This document shows, piece after piece, positions 25,770 through 34,656 of a DNA stretch of 45,566 bases. The stretch is from NCBI GenBank assembly GCA_964472315.1, contig CAYYJS010000025.1, forward strand, positions 1 through 45,566, given 5' to 3'. The first letter of the stretch is position 1. Every line of letters begins with the position of its first letter. Made by a program: the position numbers and the translations under genes. The DNA is from CAYYJS01 sp964472315. Lineage in GTDB: Bacteria; Verrucomicrobiota; Kiritimatiellia; UBA8416. The notes under the pieces were generated by a model. The model was not told the DNA's origin, did not search any database, and saw only the letters and a program-made list of their open reading frames with translations.

Positions 25770-25965
25770 CATTTGGCGGCCATTTTCCGATTGGAACGTA
25801 TTGCGTCCGGTGAGGATGGGCGCATGTGGGCGGGAGCCTTCCCTTTCACGTCGAGGGCGGCGATGAACGGGCGACGGGCGGTTTGAACGCCGCCAATACC
25901 GATAGTCCGCCGAGCGGGGTTTTGCGAAACTTTTTGGAAATCGATGTGGCCATGATGGCTTTTTG

Positions 25966-27930
25966 TCAGTTCGTGGGATGGAGCGTTGCGGCAAATCCGC
26001 CGCCATTTTCCATGCGGATGCGGATGGTGTCGCTGCGATTCACCTTGCGGGTGGATTCCGCGAGTGCGGCCGGGCGTTGGATAGATTCGGGCGTGTCGGC
26101 ATAGGTGGTGAGCGTGTAGGTTCCCTCGCCGAGGAAATCAAGTTTCAGGTTGAGTTCGAGCGGTTGCCGATGGTTCATGCCGGCGATCCACCAACCATTG
26201 CCCTTGCGGCGGACCTGGACGAGATGACGCATGATTTCTGCGGAAACGGCGCGCGTTTCATCCCAGGTGGTGGGCAGGTTCCGATAGAAACCAATGCCTG
26301 GCTGGCTGCGGTAGTGTGCCGGATCATCGCAGAGGCAGAGGAACGGCGAGTCCATGAGCACGGCCATGGCCAACTGACGGGCGCGGGTGCCGGGGGACGT
26401 GGCGGGAATCGAGTTGGGCGCGAATGCATCCTCCCGTACGTTGAGGAAGGCACCCGGTGTGATGTCCGCCGGGCCTAACAGGCCGCGCGTGAAGGGCAGC
26501 ATGATCATGTGCGGAACGGTGAACGTGTTGGCGAGTTTCACATGTTCCACACCCAGCACGCCTTCCTGCGTGAGCAGGTTCGGCCAGGTGCGCGACAGCC
26601 CGGTGGCGGTGTGGGCACCGTGGAAGTCCACGACGAGTTTGTGTTTCGCGGCGGCAATCACCAGCTCTTCCATCCAACGTTGGGTGGCCTGCGAGCCGTT
26701 GTTTTGGAAGAAATCGATTTTCACGCCGGACGCGCCCCATCCGGCGTAGGTGGCGAACAACTTGTCCGCGCCGATGGACGGGATGTTTTTCGAGTTCACC
26801 CAGAGGATGAGTTTCACGTCCTTGGATTTGGCATGTGCCATCAACTCCGGCATGTTGATGTGGGCTTGCGGCTTGATGGCGGTTTCCGGGTCTTTGCTGT
26901 CCTGATCATACCAAAACCAATCAACCAGCATGTAAGGCCAGCCCATCTCCGCGGCGAAGTCGATGTAGTCCTTGTGCGACTGCGTGTTGCCCCTGGAATC
27001 GAGGCCCTTGTATTGGTCCCAGTGGCGGTTGCGGCCGGTCCACCAGGCGTCCCATGCGGAAATGCCGGGTTTGATCCAGAATGTATCATTGATTTGCGAG
27101 GGTGTGGCCAGATTGGCTAGCAGAGTGGAAACCGTGAGGTCGCCCGCTGAGCGTGCGACGATCAATGCGTGCCAGGCCGACTCACGGGGCGTGGTGGATT
27201 CCACCGGGGCTGCCGGCTCCGCCTTGGCGCCGAAGACTCCCGGCTTGCCGGGCGACGTGAGAAACGAGGCCGACCAATCCCGCACGTCGGCCTCGCCCAC
27301 CGCGACCAGGGCTGTCGGCGTTTCGACCACCATGGGCAGGATCCTGCGGTCCCCCGGCATCTGGCTGAGGCGGATTTCCGGATAGGTGGATTCGCTTTCC
27401 GCGGAGCCACCGATCCACGCGCGGTGGTCGGCGGGGAATAGGAATTCCGTCCGGTTCCCCACGAGTTTGAAGCGTCCGAGAGACTTCTGTTCCGGCAGCA
27501 CGTAGCGCAGCGCCACGCCATCGTCATAGGCGCGCACGAGCACCTCGAAATCGACAGCCTCGGCGGGCGGCGGGCGGTTTTCACGCAGGCGCACGGTCAA
27601 CTCCCGGTATCTGTCCTTCACCGTGCCGAATTTGCCGAAGTCGTCCTTCCAGGACGTATTGTTCGTGCGGATATTCGCGTCGAGCACCTGCGCGTTTTCC
27701 CCCAGAGTCAGTCCATTCCCGAAGGCCAAGCCAAGGCGTGAGGGCACCAGCAGCGGCGCACCATCGATCTCGACCGAATACGTCAGGCCATTCGTAGACT
27801 GGACGGTGACGGATAGTCTCCCGTCGGGCGAGGAAACCTTGGGAATGTCCGCCGCACGGGCGGAGACCGCGATCAGCGGGCTGATGAGCATGGCGAGGAT
27901 AACGCGAAAACGGTTGGTTGACTTTCTCAT
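25966..27930 (-). CDS. Glycoside hydrolase family 97 (alpha-glucosidase or alpha-galactosidase)
   Basis: This is an exported alpha-glycosidase of 654 residues with a signal peptide (VILAMLISPLIAVSARAAD). Family architecture is complete: an N-terminal beta-sandwich (about 30-290, with SPDGRLSVTV and AYDDGVALRYVLP), a (beta/alpha)8 barrel (about 295-560, with MLVDWFWYD and DVKLILWVNSK) and a C-terminal beta domain. Asp406 in GVKIDFF and Glu456 in LLTQEGVLG sit where the retaining GH97 members (the alpha-galactosidase branch) have nucleophile and acid/base, so retaining chemistry is likely; this is an alignment by eye. The ATG at 27930 has no Shine-Dalgarno sequence. Base composition is less GC-rich than the housekeeping genes, and the gene borders a repeat-bearing spacer, consistent with acquisition. 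Confidence 0.88.
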   Translation of the reverse strand: MRKSTNRFRVILAMLISPLIAVSARAADIPKVSSPDGRLSVTVQSTNGLTYSVEIDGAPLLVPSRLGLAFGNGLTLGENAQVLDANIRTNNTSWKDDFGKFGTVKDRYRELTVRLRENRPPPAEAVDFEVLVRAYDDGVALRYVLPEQKSLGRFKLVGNRTEFLFPADHRAWIGGSAESESTYPEIRLSQMPGDRRILPMVVETPTALVAVGEADVRDWSASFLTSPGKPGVFGAKAEPAAPVESTTPRESAWHALIVARSAGDLTVSTLLANLATPSQINDTFWIKPGISAWDAWWTGRNRHWDQYKGLDSRGNTQSHKDYIDFAAEMGWPYMLVDWFWYDQDSKDPETAIKPQAHINMPELMAHAKSKDVKLILWVNSKNIPSIGADKLFATYAGWGASGVKIDFFQNNGSQATQRWMEELVIAAAKHKLVVDFHGAHTATGLSRTWPNLLTQEGVLGVEHVKLANTFTVPHMIMLPFTRGLLGPADITPGAFLNVREDAFAPNSIPATSPGTRARQLAMAVLMDSPFLCLCDDPAHYRSQPGIGFYRNLPTTWDETRAVSAEIMRHLVQVRRKGNGWWIAGMNHRQPLELNLKLDFLGEGTYTLTTYADTPESIQRPAALAESTRKVNRSDTIRIRMENGGGFAATLHPTN

Positions 27931-27968
27931 GCTTGGGTTAGGTCGCGCGCGTGGCGAGTGAAAGTGCT

Positions 27969-28117
27969 AAGAAATCGCTTTTCAGCCGGCCCCGGCCCAC
28001 GCAAACCGAGATCATGGCGAAACCGGTCTGATGCAGCATTGTCAAGGCGAGGCGCATGGTTGTCATGGCGAAAAGTGTGACAGAAACAGGGAAAGGCGAC
28101 AAGAAATCGCTTTTCAG
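27969..28117. repeat. Direct repeat pair AAGAAATCGCTTTTCAG
   Basis: The 17-base word occurs at 27969-27985 and 28101-28117, 132 bases apart. Each copy is followed by a related GC palindrome-like tail (CCGGCCCCGG and GCGGCCGGGG). GAAA-N4-TTTC inside the word can form a short hairpin. The layout resembles degenerate REP-type units or the remains of a tandem duplication. Confidence 0.6.
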
Positions 28118-28253
28118 GCGGCCGGGGCACATGCCCGATGAGACGTGAGACAAGCACGGCAGACTCTGGTGAAAGGGGATATCCAGTTTGCGCCCCTTCT
28201 TTGGCCGGCGACGAAAGTGCAATGAAAGGGCAATACAGTTCGGACCTGCCGTG

Positions 28254-28282
28254 TTGACCTGTCTACGGAAGTGCCCTATAGT
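28254..28282 (+). promoter_or_regulatory. Strong sigma-70-type promoter
   Basis: TTGACC (28254-28259, 5 of 6), a 17-base spacer and TATAGT (28277-28282, 5 of 6) form the best promoter in the window. It points right to the methyltransferase gene at 28447, giving a leader of about 155 bases. Confidence 0.65.
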
Positions 28283-28446
28283 TCGGTCATTAAATCGTGC
28301 GGGAATCCGATTCGTCGCATGGAACCAGTGTGCGTTCGCGATACGGGCGTCTGGGTGATTTTATTGTGCTTACCGCGAAGAGGCGGGTGATTTGCGGCGG
28401 TGGGGTGGGGTTGTGACGCGAATGCTGTAAAGTAAGTTAGGAAACG

Positions 28447-29325
28447 ATGATGGGCGAAAGTGACGCATTTCATCGCGAGATGGAGTCTCTGGATTGGCAG
28501 CACTCGATTAATTTGGGAAATGGCGTTGTCACACCCGGGCGGTGGGGTGGTGGCAACTCCGAAATCATGGCTGCCTTGGATGATTGTGTTTTTGACGGCG
28601 CCAGAGTTCTGGACGTCGGCACGCTTGACGGACTCTATGCGTTTGAGTGCGAAAAGCGAGGAGCGGATGTGTTTGCCACGGACTGGGTTTGTCCCGGATG
28701 GGGCAAACGCGACACATTTCTCTTCGCTCACAAGGCGCTGAACTCAAAGGTTCGCTATTTTCCAGATACATCCGTCTATCGGCTCGAGGACTTGGGTGTC
28801 GCGGAGTTCGATGTCGTTATTTTCTGCGGTGTCTACTACCACTTGCGTGATCCGCTGCTCGCGTTTGCCCGGCTGCGGAATATCATGAAGACATCGGCCA
28901 AACTGATTGTGGAAGGCGCCGTTTTTCCTGGAAGTGCCTGTCATGCTAACTTCTACTACCGGAATCACCTCGCCAATGACCGGTCCAACTGGTGGGTGCC
29001 TACCACGACGTGTTTGCACGAATGGGTCGAGTCATCGTTTTTCGACATCACCAAGATATACTCGCCGGAATTGGCATCTGGTCGCACGGTTCCGGTTGCT
29101 GATTCGCCCATCACAAGGCTTGTGCGTCGGCTACGGCGCCGTCCGGCGGTGGATCAGGATTCCGAGTTGTGTCGCCACACGTTACTCGCGACCGCTGTGA
29201 TGCGAAACGATGAAAACTACGCGTACCCATACGAGGATCTGGCTCGTTTCAGCCCGAGGCATGAGTCGAGTTGGAATGTGCTTACGGCCGAAGAGGGCGG
29301 CAACCGGATCTCCCGTCACGCCTGA
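28447..29325 (+). CDS. CmoB-like SAM-dependent methyltransferase
   Basis: This 292-residue methyltransferase resembles the DUF1698/CmoB group. The N-terminal HSINLGNGVVTPG parallels the family's substrate loop, followed by motif I VLDVGTLDGLYAF, FATDW at strand two, and FDVVIFCGVYYHLRDPLLAF at strand four. CmoB itself is a carboxymethyltransferase for tRNA U34 wobble uridine. Here the neighbours are glycosyltransferases and there is no cmoA gene nearby, so a sugar or glycan substrate is more likely. Two consecutive ATGs (28447 and 28450) follow AGGA. Codon use is less GC-biased than in flanking genes, as in the next gene, suggesting a shared foreign origin. Confidence 0.8.
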   Translation: MMGESDAFHREMESLDWQHSINLGNGVVTPGRWGGGNSEIMAALDDCVFDGARVLDVGTLDGLYAFECEKRGADVFATDWVCPGWGKRDTFLFAHKALNSKVRYFPDTSVYRLEDLGVAEFDVVIFCGVYYHLRDPLLAFARLRNIMKTSAKLIVEGAVFPGSACHANFYYRNHLANDRSNWWVPTTTCLHEWVESSFFDITKIYSPELASGRTVPVADSPITRLVRRLRRRPAVDQDSELCRHTLLATAVMRNDENYAYPYEDLARFSPRHESSWNVLTAEEGGNRISRHA

Positions 29326-29343
29326 GGTCGGAGCAAACTGCAG

Positions 29344-29375
29344 AAGCGGCTTTTGGCGCCCGCTTTTCTAATTTT
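29344..29375 (+). terminator. Probable intrinsic terminator after the CmoB-like gene
   Basis: AAGCGG (29344-29349) pairs with CCGCTT (29360-29365) around a ten-base loop, extended by AG/CT pairs outside, and is followed by the T-rich run TTCTAATTTT. It lies 19 bases after the methyltransferase stop. Confidence 0.5.
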
Positions 29376-29427
29376 GCGGCGGTCAGCATCGACTTGCCGC
29401 CGATAGACGATCACCGGTGTGGCGAAT

Positions 29428-30696
29428 ATGAGTGAGTGCAGCATCGCGGTTCTCGGCAGTTGGGTGCCCGCGGATAGTCCTGCGTTGGTATCTTGGCTCG
29501 CGTTGTTGGATACCCCCTACGAACTTCTGTACGGCTACGACCTGAACTGGCGACCGCGAGACGGTGTTGGTCTAATTGTATCAACCCAGCAGTACATTGA
29601 GCCTGACGTGACGCTCCTGAGGAAGGCCGTTGAGGCCGATATTCCAACACTCATGCTGGCCGACGGCATATTGGAGTACCGCAATACGTGGGCGAACCCG
29701 GGATTCGCGCCGGGATGCATATTTCAACCCGTGTTGACTCACAAGTTGGCGTGTATCGGTGCGTCGCAGGCTCGGATTGTCGAGCAATGGGGAAACCCGG
29801 GCAAATGCGAAATTGTGGGTGCCCCAAGGCTCGATCGCCAATTGGCGCGGCGCTCCGGCAGGCGATCGGAAGGTGCGGCCTTTCGGTTGCTGGTTACGAC
29901 AGCGCGAACGCCAGGATTCACTCCTTCACAGATGGGGGCGGCGCTGCAGGGGCTGAGCGATCTCAAGGCATGGCTGGATCGTGTCGGGTACTGCATCGAC
30001 GATCGCCGCATTGACGTGACGTGGCGTCTGACTTGCGGCCTTGATGAATCGCTTGGGGTGAAGAGCAGGGTTACCGAAACACAAGGGGTTGAGTTGGGCG
30101 CGCTGCTAACGGAAACGAATGCGCTCATAACGACGCCTTCAACGACTATACTGGAGGGCATGTTGCAGGATATCCCGGTTGCCGTTCTGGACTACACCAA
30201 TAGCCCGCCTTACGTTCAGTGTGCATGGTCGATCACGGCGCGCGACCACCTTGATTCGGTTCTGCCGGGATTGGTCGCTCCTTCCGAAGCGCGAATGCTT
30301 TATCAACGTTCGTCGCTGCATGATTCATTGGCGTGTCTCACCCCTGCTGCGCCGCGGTTGGCACGCTTGGTGGAATCGATGGTGAAAATTGGAGCGGATT
30401 GCCGTGCCGCAGGCACGCCGGTCACCTTCCCTCCACGCATTCTGGCGGGCGACGAAGACGGCGCGCAGTCGGAGCTGCCGGTCTCGCCGCCACACGCTCT
30501 GTACCCCGGCAGCCCCGTGTTTATCCGGTGCGAGAGCATGGCGGATCGCGTGGAACTGGAGCATCTGCGCCGTTGTGCGGCGAGCCAAGACCGGCGTATC
30601 GGTGAATTGGAGGCCCAGTTGGCAACGCGCAACATGTCTGAACCGCCGTCACTCCGGGGTTTGCTGCGCCACCGGTTGAAGAGGTGGATACCATGA
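29428..30696 (+). CDS. Unrecognised glycan-cluster protein, possibly GT-B-like
   Basis: This 422-residue soluble protein matches no family I can name with confidence. The first half has alternating hydrophobic strands and helices (IAVLGSW, GLIVSTQQ, PTLMLADGI). The second half contains ALITTPSTTILEGMLQDIPVAVLDY, which resembles the donor-site loop of GT-B enzymes such as capsule or teichoic-acid transferases, where a Ser/Thr-rich turn is followed by 'E-x-x-x-x-x-x-P-V'. The last 50 residues form a coiled-coil-like stretch and a basic tail. The start is ATG 29428 or GTG 29419, neither with a good site. Its stop overlaps the ATG of the next gene (ATGA), so the two are translationally coupled. 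Base composition is lower in GC than downstream. Confidence 0.6.
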   Translation: MSECSIAVLGSWVPADSPALVSWLALLDTPYELLYGYDLNWRPRDGVGLIVSTQQYIEPDVTLLRKAVEADIPTLMLADGILEYRNTWANPGFAPGCIFQPVLTHKLACIGASQARIVEQWGNPGKCEIVGAPRLDRQLARRSGRRSEGAAFRLLVTTARTPGFTPSQMGAALQGLSDLKAWLDRVGYCIDDRRIDVTWRLTCGLDESLGVKSRVTETQGVELGALLTETNALITTPSTTILEGMLQDIPVAVLDYTNSPPYVQCAWSITARDHLDSVLPGLVAPSEARMLYQRSSLHDSLACLTPAAPRLARLVESMVKIGADCRAAGTPVTFPPRILAGDEDGAQSELPVSPPHALYPGSPVFIRCESMADRVELEHLRRCAASQDRRIGELEAQLATRNMSEPPSLRGLLRHRLKRWIP

Positions 30697-33344
30697 GTCG
30701 TGCTGCTGGGCCAATCGTGAGGTCACTCGTAACGATTTCGACGCGGAATCGCCTGGCGGAAGTGGCGGTGCTTGCCGATTCGCTGGCCCGGCACCAGCCG
30801 GATGAGCGACTGACGTGCTATCTCGTTGAAGATGAGGCGCGGCCTTCTGATGCGATCGCCGCAAACCTTGACATCGTGGGGCTGGATGGCCTGGAACTGC
30901 CGGATCGCGAGCGGTTCTGCTTTCAGTATACGCCGTTCGAGCTGTGCTGCGCGCTGAAGCCGTTTGTCATGCGGCATGCGCTCGACGGCGGCGCGGATCG
31001 GGTTGTCTACATGGATGGGGATATGTATGTCTGTGCGCCGTTCCTCGATGTGCTGGAGAACGATGTCCACGATGTCGGCCTGACGCCGCACGCCGCGGGG
31101 GGGGCGCCCGGCGCTTGTCACACGTTCCTGCTCAAGGCCGGCGCGTACAACGCCGGCTTCATCACGGCCCGCGCCACGCCCGCCGCCCGCGCGGCGCTGA
31201 CGTGGTGGAGCGACCGGTTGATGCGCGACTGTTACAACGATTACATGGGCGGTGTCTTTGTCGACCAGGGCTGGCTGCCGACGCTGGTGGCCTTGTTCGA
31301 GGGTGTCGGCTCGGTGCGTATGCCGGGTCTCAACGTCGGGCACTGGAATCTGGAAGCGATGGCGTGGGAGAAACGCGGCGACCGGCTTCTGGTCGGCGCG
31401 GACGAGCCGTTGCGCGTGTTTCATTTCAGCGGCTTCGACCGCGTCCGACTGACGACGCATCCGACGCCGATGACGCGCATGCCGCCGCTGGTTGACGGCT
31501 TGGCCGGGGTGTATGCCGACGTTCTGGCGCGCCGGCGGACCGAACTGCCGGGCGATGCCCCGTATACGTTCGAGCGCTTCGCCGACGGTCAGCCCATCCT
31601 TCCGGCTCACCGCGAATTGGTGCGGCGCGGACTCGTCGATGTGCCGGATCCGTTCGCGGCGCACGACGCGCTCGACGCGCGTCTGGCCGAACTCGGCGAA
31701 GCGGACGTGATGTCGGAACGTGTCGACTACCGGGTGCGGACGCTTCAGCGTGACTGGGATGAAGCGGCGTCGCGGATAGAATCGCTGACGGCCCGGATCG
31801 GAACGCTTGTCGCGGAACTGGACAGCTATTGTAGACGCCCGGTCCGCACCTGGTTGCTGCAGCGCCGCCGCCGTCGAACCATGGATGCTCTCTGCCCTCC
31901 GGCCGATGTCCCGCGGTTCGGTCCCGTGCCGGGGCCGGCGGGGGCGGCGACCGCGGAGGGCGGTCTTCCGCGTGCGTCCATCGTGATCGTCACGCGTAAT
32001 AACGAGACGACGCTCAGCCGAGCGGTGGCGGCTTGCTTCGCCCAGCGGCTCGCTGCCGGCGAGTACGAAATCGTGCTGATTGACGACGGCTCGGATGCCC
32101 CGCAGTTACGTGTGCTGGACGAACTGGAGACGGCATACCCCGACGCGATCGCCACCGGGAAGTTCCACATCGTCCGTTGCGACGGGCGGCGCGGTGTGGG
32201 TCCGCGAAGGAACCTCAGTGTACGCGAGGCCCGGGCGGATTTGCTGGCCGTCATCGATGGCGATGCCTTCCCCGTGGAAGACTGGCTGGAGCGCGTGCTG
32301 GAGCCGTTCGGCGATCCCGCGGTCGGCATTGTTTCGTCGCGTGTCCTGTTCGGCGCGGACCCGAGTCTCGCCAACGGCCAGGGATGCACGGTATCGCTCT
32401 ACGGGTTCGGCCTGGACCGGTTTGTCTTCCAGCCCGCCGCCAACCTGCCGGATGTGTCGGAGGACGTGTTGTATGCGATGGGCTGCGGCATGGCCATGCG
32501 GCGCGACGTCTGGGAAGCGGTGAACGGTTTCGACGAAGACATTGTCTATGGGTACGAAGATGTCGACTTCTCGTTGCGGGCATGGGTTCATGGCGCACGC
32601 GTCGTTACGCAGCCGACGGCGGTGGTTATGCACGAAACGGTTTCGTTCGATGCGCCGACACGCGATCGGATATTCCTCTACATGCGCAACCGGTGGCTGT
32701 TCCTTATCAAGCATTGGCCCCTCGCGTGGATTCTCAAGGCGGCGGTCTGCCAGTTTGGCGCGCTGGTGCTGACACGTGACGGGCGCGTGCATGCGCCGAT
32801 CTTTGCGCGGGCGATGCTGAGCCTGGCGCGCCGCCTGCCGGCGCTGCTGAAGGCACGCCGCACGCGTGCCGCGCCGACGCTGTTGCGGCGGCTTGTCTGG
32901 CCTCATTTGGTTGGTCCGTCCGGCCTGTACCGAGACATTCGGTTGTTGCGCCGGGCGCCGCTTACCCCGGTACGGCGCGTCACCTGGTCCGACGGCGATA
33001 CCTTTCGTCTGGGAGGGGGTACGCTCGATGCGGCGGGGCGATACGTTGAACTCGTCGACAACGGATGGTGCGATGTCGCGCTCTTCGAGACCAGTCGAAC
33101 CCTCGCTCTGGCGGCGGTTCCGCTGGCGCCGGGCCGCGTATCCGTGACGCTGCGATTCGGCATATCGTCCACGGATCGGAAGGAGATTTCCAGCACGCAT
33201 GCGGTCGATGCCGGCAAGCGGCTCGCCATAGACATCCCGCACCAGGCGACCGGGTGTCGAATGACTTTCGCGGCGCCCGGGGTGCCCGCGGATCCCGTGG
33301 TGCCGATGTCCATTGTCCGTCTTAACGAGATCCTCCAGTCATGA
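30693..33344 (+). CDS. Two-domain glycosyltransferase (GT-A plus GT2)
   Basis: This 883-residue protein carries two predicted nucleotide-sugar transferase domains. Domain one (about 8-330) is GT-A-like with a metal motif Asp108-Gly-Asp110 in VVYMDGDMYV and the segments NAGFITARA and FVDQGWLP. A predicted coiled coil (about 340-385) joins it to a GT2 domain (about 425-690) with SIVIVTRNNETTL, LIDDGSDAP, VIDGDAFPVEDW and the C-terminal GYEDVDFSLR. About 110 further residues form a beta-rich C-terminal domain of unknown type. Such fusions can add two sugars in succession. GAGGTGG sets the ATG at 30693, overlapping the previous stop. The 3' end overlaps the next gene by ATGA. Confidence 0.85.
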   Translation: MSRAAGPIVRSLVTISTRNRLAEVAVLADSLARHQPDERLTCYLVEDEARPSDAIAANLDIVGLDGLELPDRERFCFQYTPFELCCALKPFVMRHALDGGADRVVYMDGDMYVCAPFLDVLENDVHDVGLTPHAAGGAPGACHTFLLKAGAYNAGFITARATPAARAALTWWSDRLMRDCYNDYMGGVFVDQGWLPTLVALFEGVGSVRMPGLNVGHWNLEAMAWEKRGDRLLVGADEPLRVFHFSGFDRVRLTTHPTPMTRMPPLVDGLAGVYADVLARRRTELPGDAPYTFERFADGQPILPAHRELVRRGLVDVPDPFAAHDALDARLAELGEADVMSERVDYRVRTLQRDWDEAASRIESLTARIGTLVAELDSYCRRPVRTWLLQRRRRRTMDALCPPADVPRFGPVPGPAGAATAEGGLPRASIVIVTRNNETTLSRAVAACFAQRLAAGEYEIVLIDDGSDAPQLRVLDELETAYPDAIATGKFHIVRCDGRRGVGPRRNLSVREARADLLAVIDGDAFPVEDWLERVLEPFGDPAVGIVSSRVLFGADPSLANGQGCTVSLYGFGLDRFVFQPAANLPDVSEDVLYAMGCGMAMRRDVWEAVNGFDEDIVYGYEDVDFSLRAWVHGARVVTQPTAVVMHETVSFDAPTRDRIFLYMRNRWLFLIKHWPLAWILKAAVCQFGALVLTRDGRVHAPIFARAMLSLARRLPALLKARRTRAAPTLLRRLVWPHLVGPSGLYRDIRLLRRAPLTPVRRVTWSDGDTFRLGGGTLDAAGRYVELVDNGWCDVALFETSRTLALAAVPLAPGRVSVTLRFGISSTDRKEISSTHAVDAGKRLAIDIPHQATGCRMTFAAPGVPADPVVPMSIVRLNEILQS

Positions 33345-34630
33345 AGATCGACCTTATACTGCCGTGTTTCAGCGGCGAGTTTGCGCATGGATCGTACGTG
33401 CACTTCAGTCTGCTTGCCGAGGCGCTTCAAGCGCGCGGACATGACGTGCTGGTGCGCGCCGGTTACGCCGCCACCATGAGCGTCGAGGGCGGGATCGTTG
33501 CCTGGCGTGACAGGCGGCCGGAAGGTCCGGCACGTGTCGGGAATCTGTCCGTCGTCTACTATCGGCATCGGCGTCGCTTCCACCCGCGGTGCATGGCGAT
33601 GTGGATCCGGTTCCGCGCCACGGTGCTGGCGGACGCCTGGAAGTTGCGCGACGTACCGCGGCCGATCGACACTTGGCGGCTGCAGAGTCTCGATGCCGAC
33701 GCGACAGGTCGACTGGCGAAGACGCTGTATGACCGTGCCGAGGCGGCGGGGTATGGGGCGGCCCTCTACTCGACCTATGCGCTCGGGCCTCACCTGCCGA
33801 TGCGGCGTATGGTACGGGACGCCAAACGGCGTGGCGCAACGGTGATTGCCGGGTACTTCCCGTTCAGTACCTGTCCGGATGCCGTCAAGGAGTGCCGCCG
33901 TGCCGGTGTCCCGGTGTGGGTGGCGCCCCTCTTCCACGCCCTCGACGTTCCGCATCAGAACAAGGCTCTGCATGACGCGGCACGGCATGCGAATGGCGTG
34001 CTCGCCTTGTCGCCCTTCAATCAGACGTTCTTTCGGGATGTCGTGGGGTGCCGGAACGTTGCCTGCGTGGGTTCGGCGCCGCCACCGGTGGCGGTTTCGG
34101 ACACGCCGCCGCCAAAGGACGGCGCCGCCCCCTATTGCGTCGTTTTCGGCCGCTTCCACGCGGGGAAAAATGTCGGCGAAGCGGTCAGGATCGTCGATGC
34201 GTTGCGGCGGACGACGGTGCCGAACATGCGCTTGACGGTGATATCGTCAGGTGCCGAACTGAAGGACTACCTGCCGCCGTACGCATCGGTCAAGTCGGGG
34301 ATTACGTCCGAAGAGGCGAGGGGCGTGCTGGTTCACGCGACGGCGCTGCTGTTTCCGTCGCTGCACGAGAGCTTCGGCATCGTCTGTGTCGAGGCGTTGC
34401 GTTGCGGCACGCCGGCCATCGTCAAACGATCCAACCACGCGACGGCGAGTGTCCTCCGTGCGCATGGACTGGAGCGGTACCTGTACGATATGGAAGGGCA
34501 GGCGGTGGATCTGGTCACACAGGTCCACGAAGGGACGCTGCGCCTGCCGCCGGATCAGGGATGGTTCGACTTTACATGGGAAGCTGTCGGTCAGCGTGTC
34601 GAGGCGGCATTGCTTGCCGGTGCGATTTGA
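33341..34630 (+). CDS. GT4-family glycosyltransferase
   Basis: This retaining GT-B glycosyltransferase has 429 residues. The N-terminal acceptor domain starts IDLILPCFSGEFAHGSYVHF. The C-terminal donor domain has VVFGRFHAGKNVGEAVRIVDAL and the GT4 signature E-x7-E, Glu343 and Glu351 in HESFGIVCVEALRCGTPAIV. It probably transfers a sugar to a growing lipid-linked or protein-linked glycan at the cytoplasmic face. The ATG overlaps the upstream stop (ATGA), so this is the last gene of the rightward run starting near 29.4 kb. It converges on the minus-strand glycosyltransferase operon. Confidence 0.88.
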   Translation: MKIDLILPCFSGEFAHGSYVHFSLLAEALQARGHDVLVRAGYAATMSVEGGIVAWRDRRPEGPARVGNLSVVYYRHRRRFHPRCMAMWIRFRATVLADAWKLRDVPRPIDTWRLQSLDADATGRLAKTLYDRAEAAGYGAALYSTYALGPHLPMRRMVRDAKRRGATVIAGYFPFSTCPDAVKECRRAGVPVWVAPLFHALDVPHQNKALHDAARHANGVLALSPFNQTFFRDVVGCRNVACVGSAPPPVAVSDTPPPKDGAAPYCVVFGRFHAGKNVGEAVRIVDALRRTTVPNMRLTVISSGAELKDYLPPYASVKSGITSEEARGVLVHATALLFPSLHESFGIVCVEALRCGTPAIVKRSNHATASVLRAHGLERYLYDMEGQAVDLVTQVHEGTLRLPPDQGWFDFTWEAVGQRVEAALLAGAI

Positions 34631-34635
34631 CCGGG

Positions 34636-34656
34636 GCGCCGCGGGTGTGGCGGCGC
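34636..34656. other. GC-rich hairpin between convergent glycosyltransferase genes
   Basis: GCGCCGC (34636-34642) and GCGGCGC (34650-34656) form a perfect seven-base-pair stem with a seven-base loop. It lies between the stops of two convergent genes. There is no T tract on either side, so it could only be a weak or factor-assisted terminator. Confidence 0.35.

Larger units (their letters stand above)
27931..28446. other. Repeat-bearing intergenic region, no gene recognised
   Basis: These 516 bases separate the divergent GH97 and methyltransferase genes. No frame here looks coding. The left half holds degenerate direct repeats (listed separately), a second pair TCATGGCGAAA (28012-28022 and 28063-28073) and a palindromic CCGGCCCCGGCC. 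The right half is visibly less GC-rich, carries the promoter at 28254-28282 and then a leader of about 155 bases in which I see no riboswitch or strong hairpin. Confidence 0.6.

Noticed and set aside
25940..25966. GCCATGATGGC followed by TTTTT as a terminator of the sialidase-fold gene
   Set aside because: The palindrome leaves only a one- to three-base loop and a four- to five-pair stem, too weak to call.
28276..28731. 151-residue minus-strand frame across the promoter and the start of the CmoB-like gene
   Set aside because: No family features, and it conflicts with a strong promoter and a well-supported methyltransferase gene.
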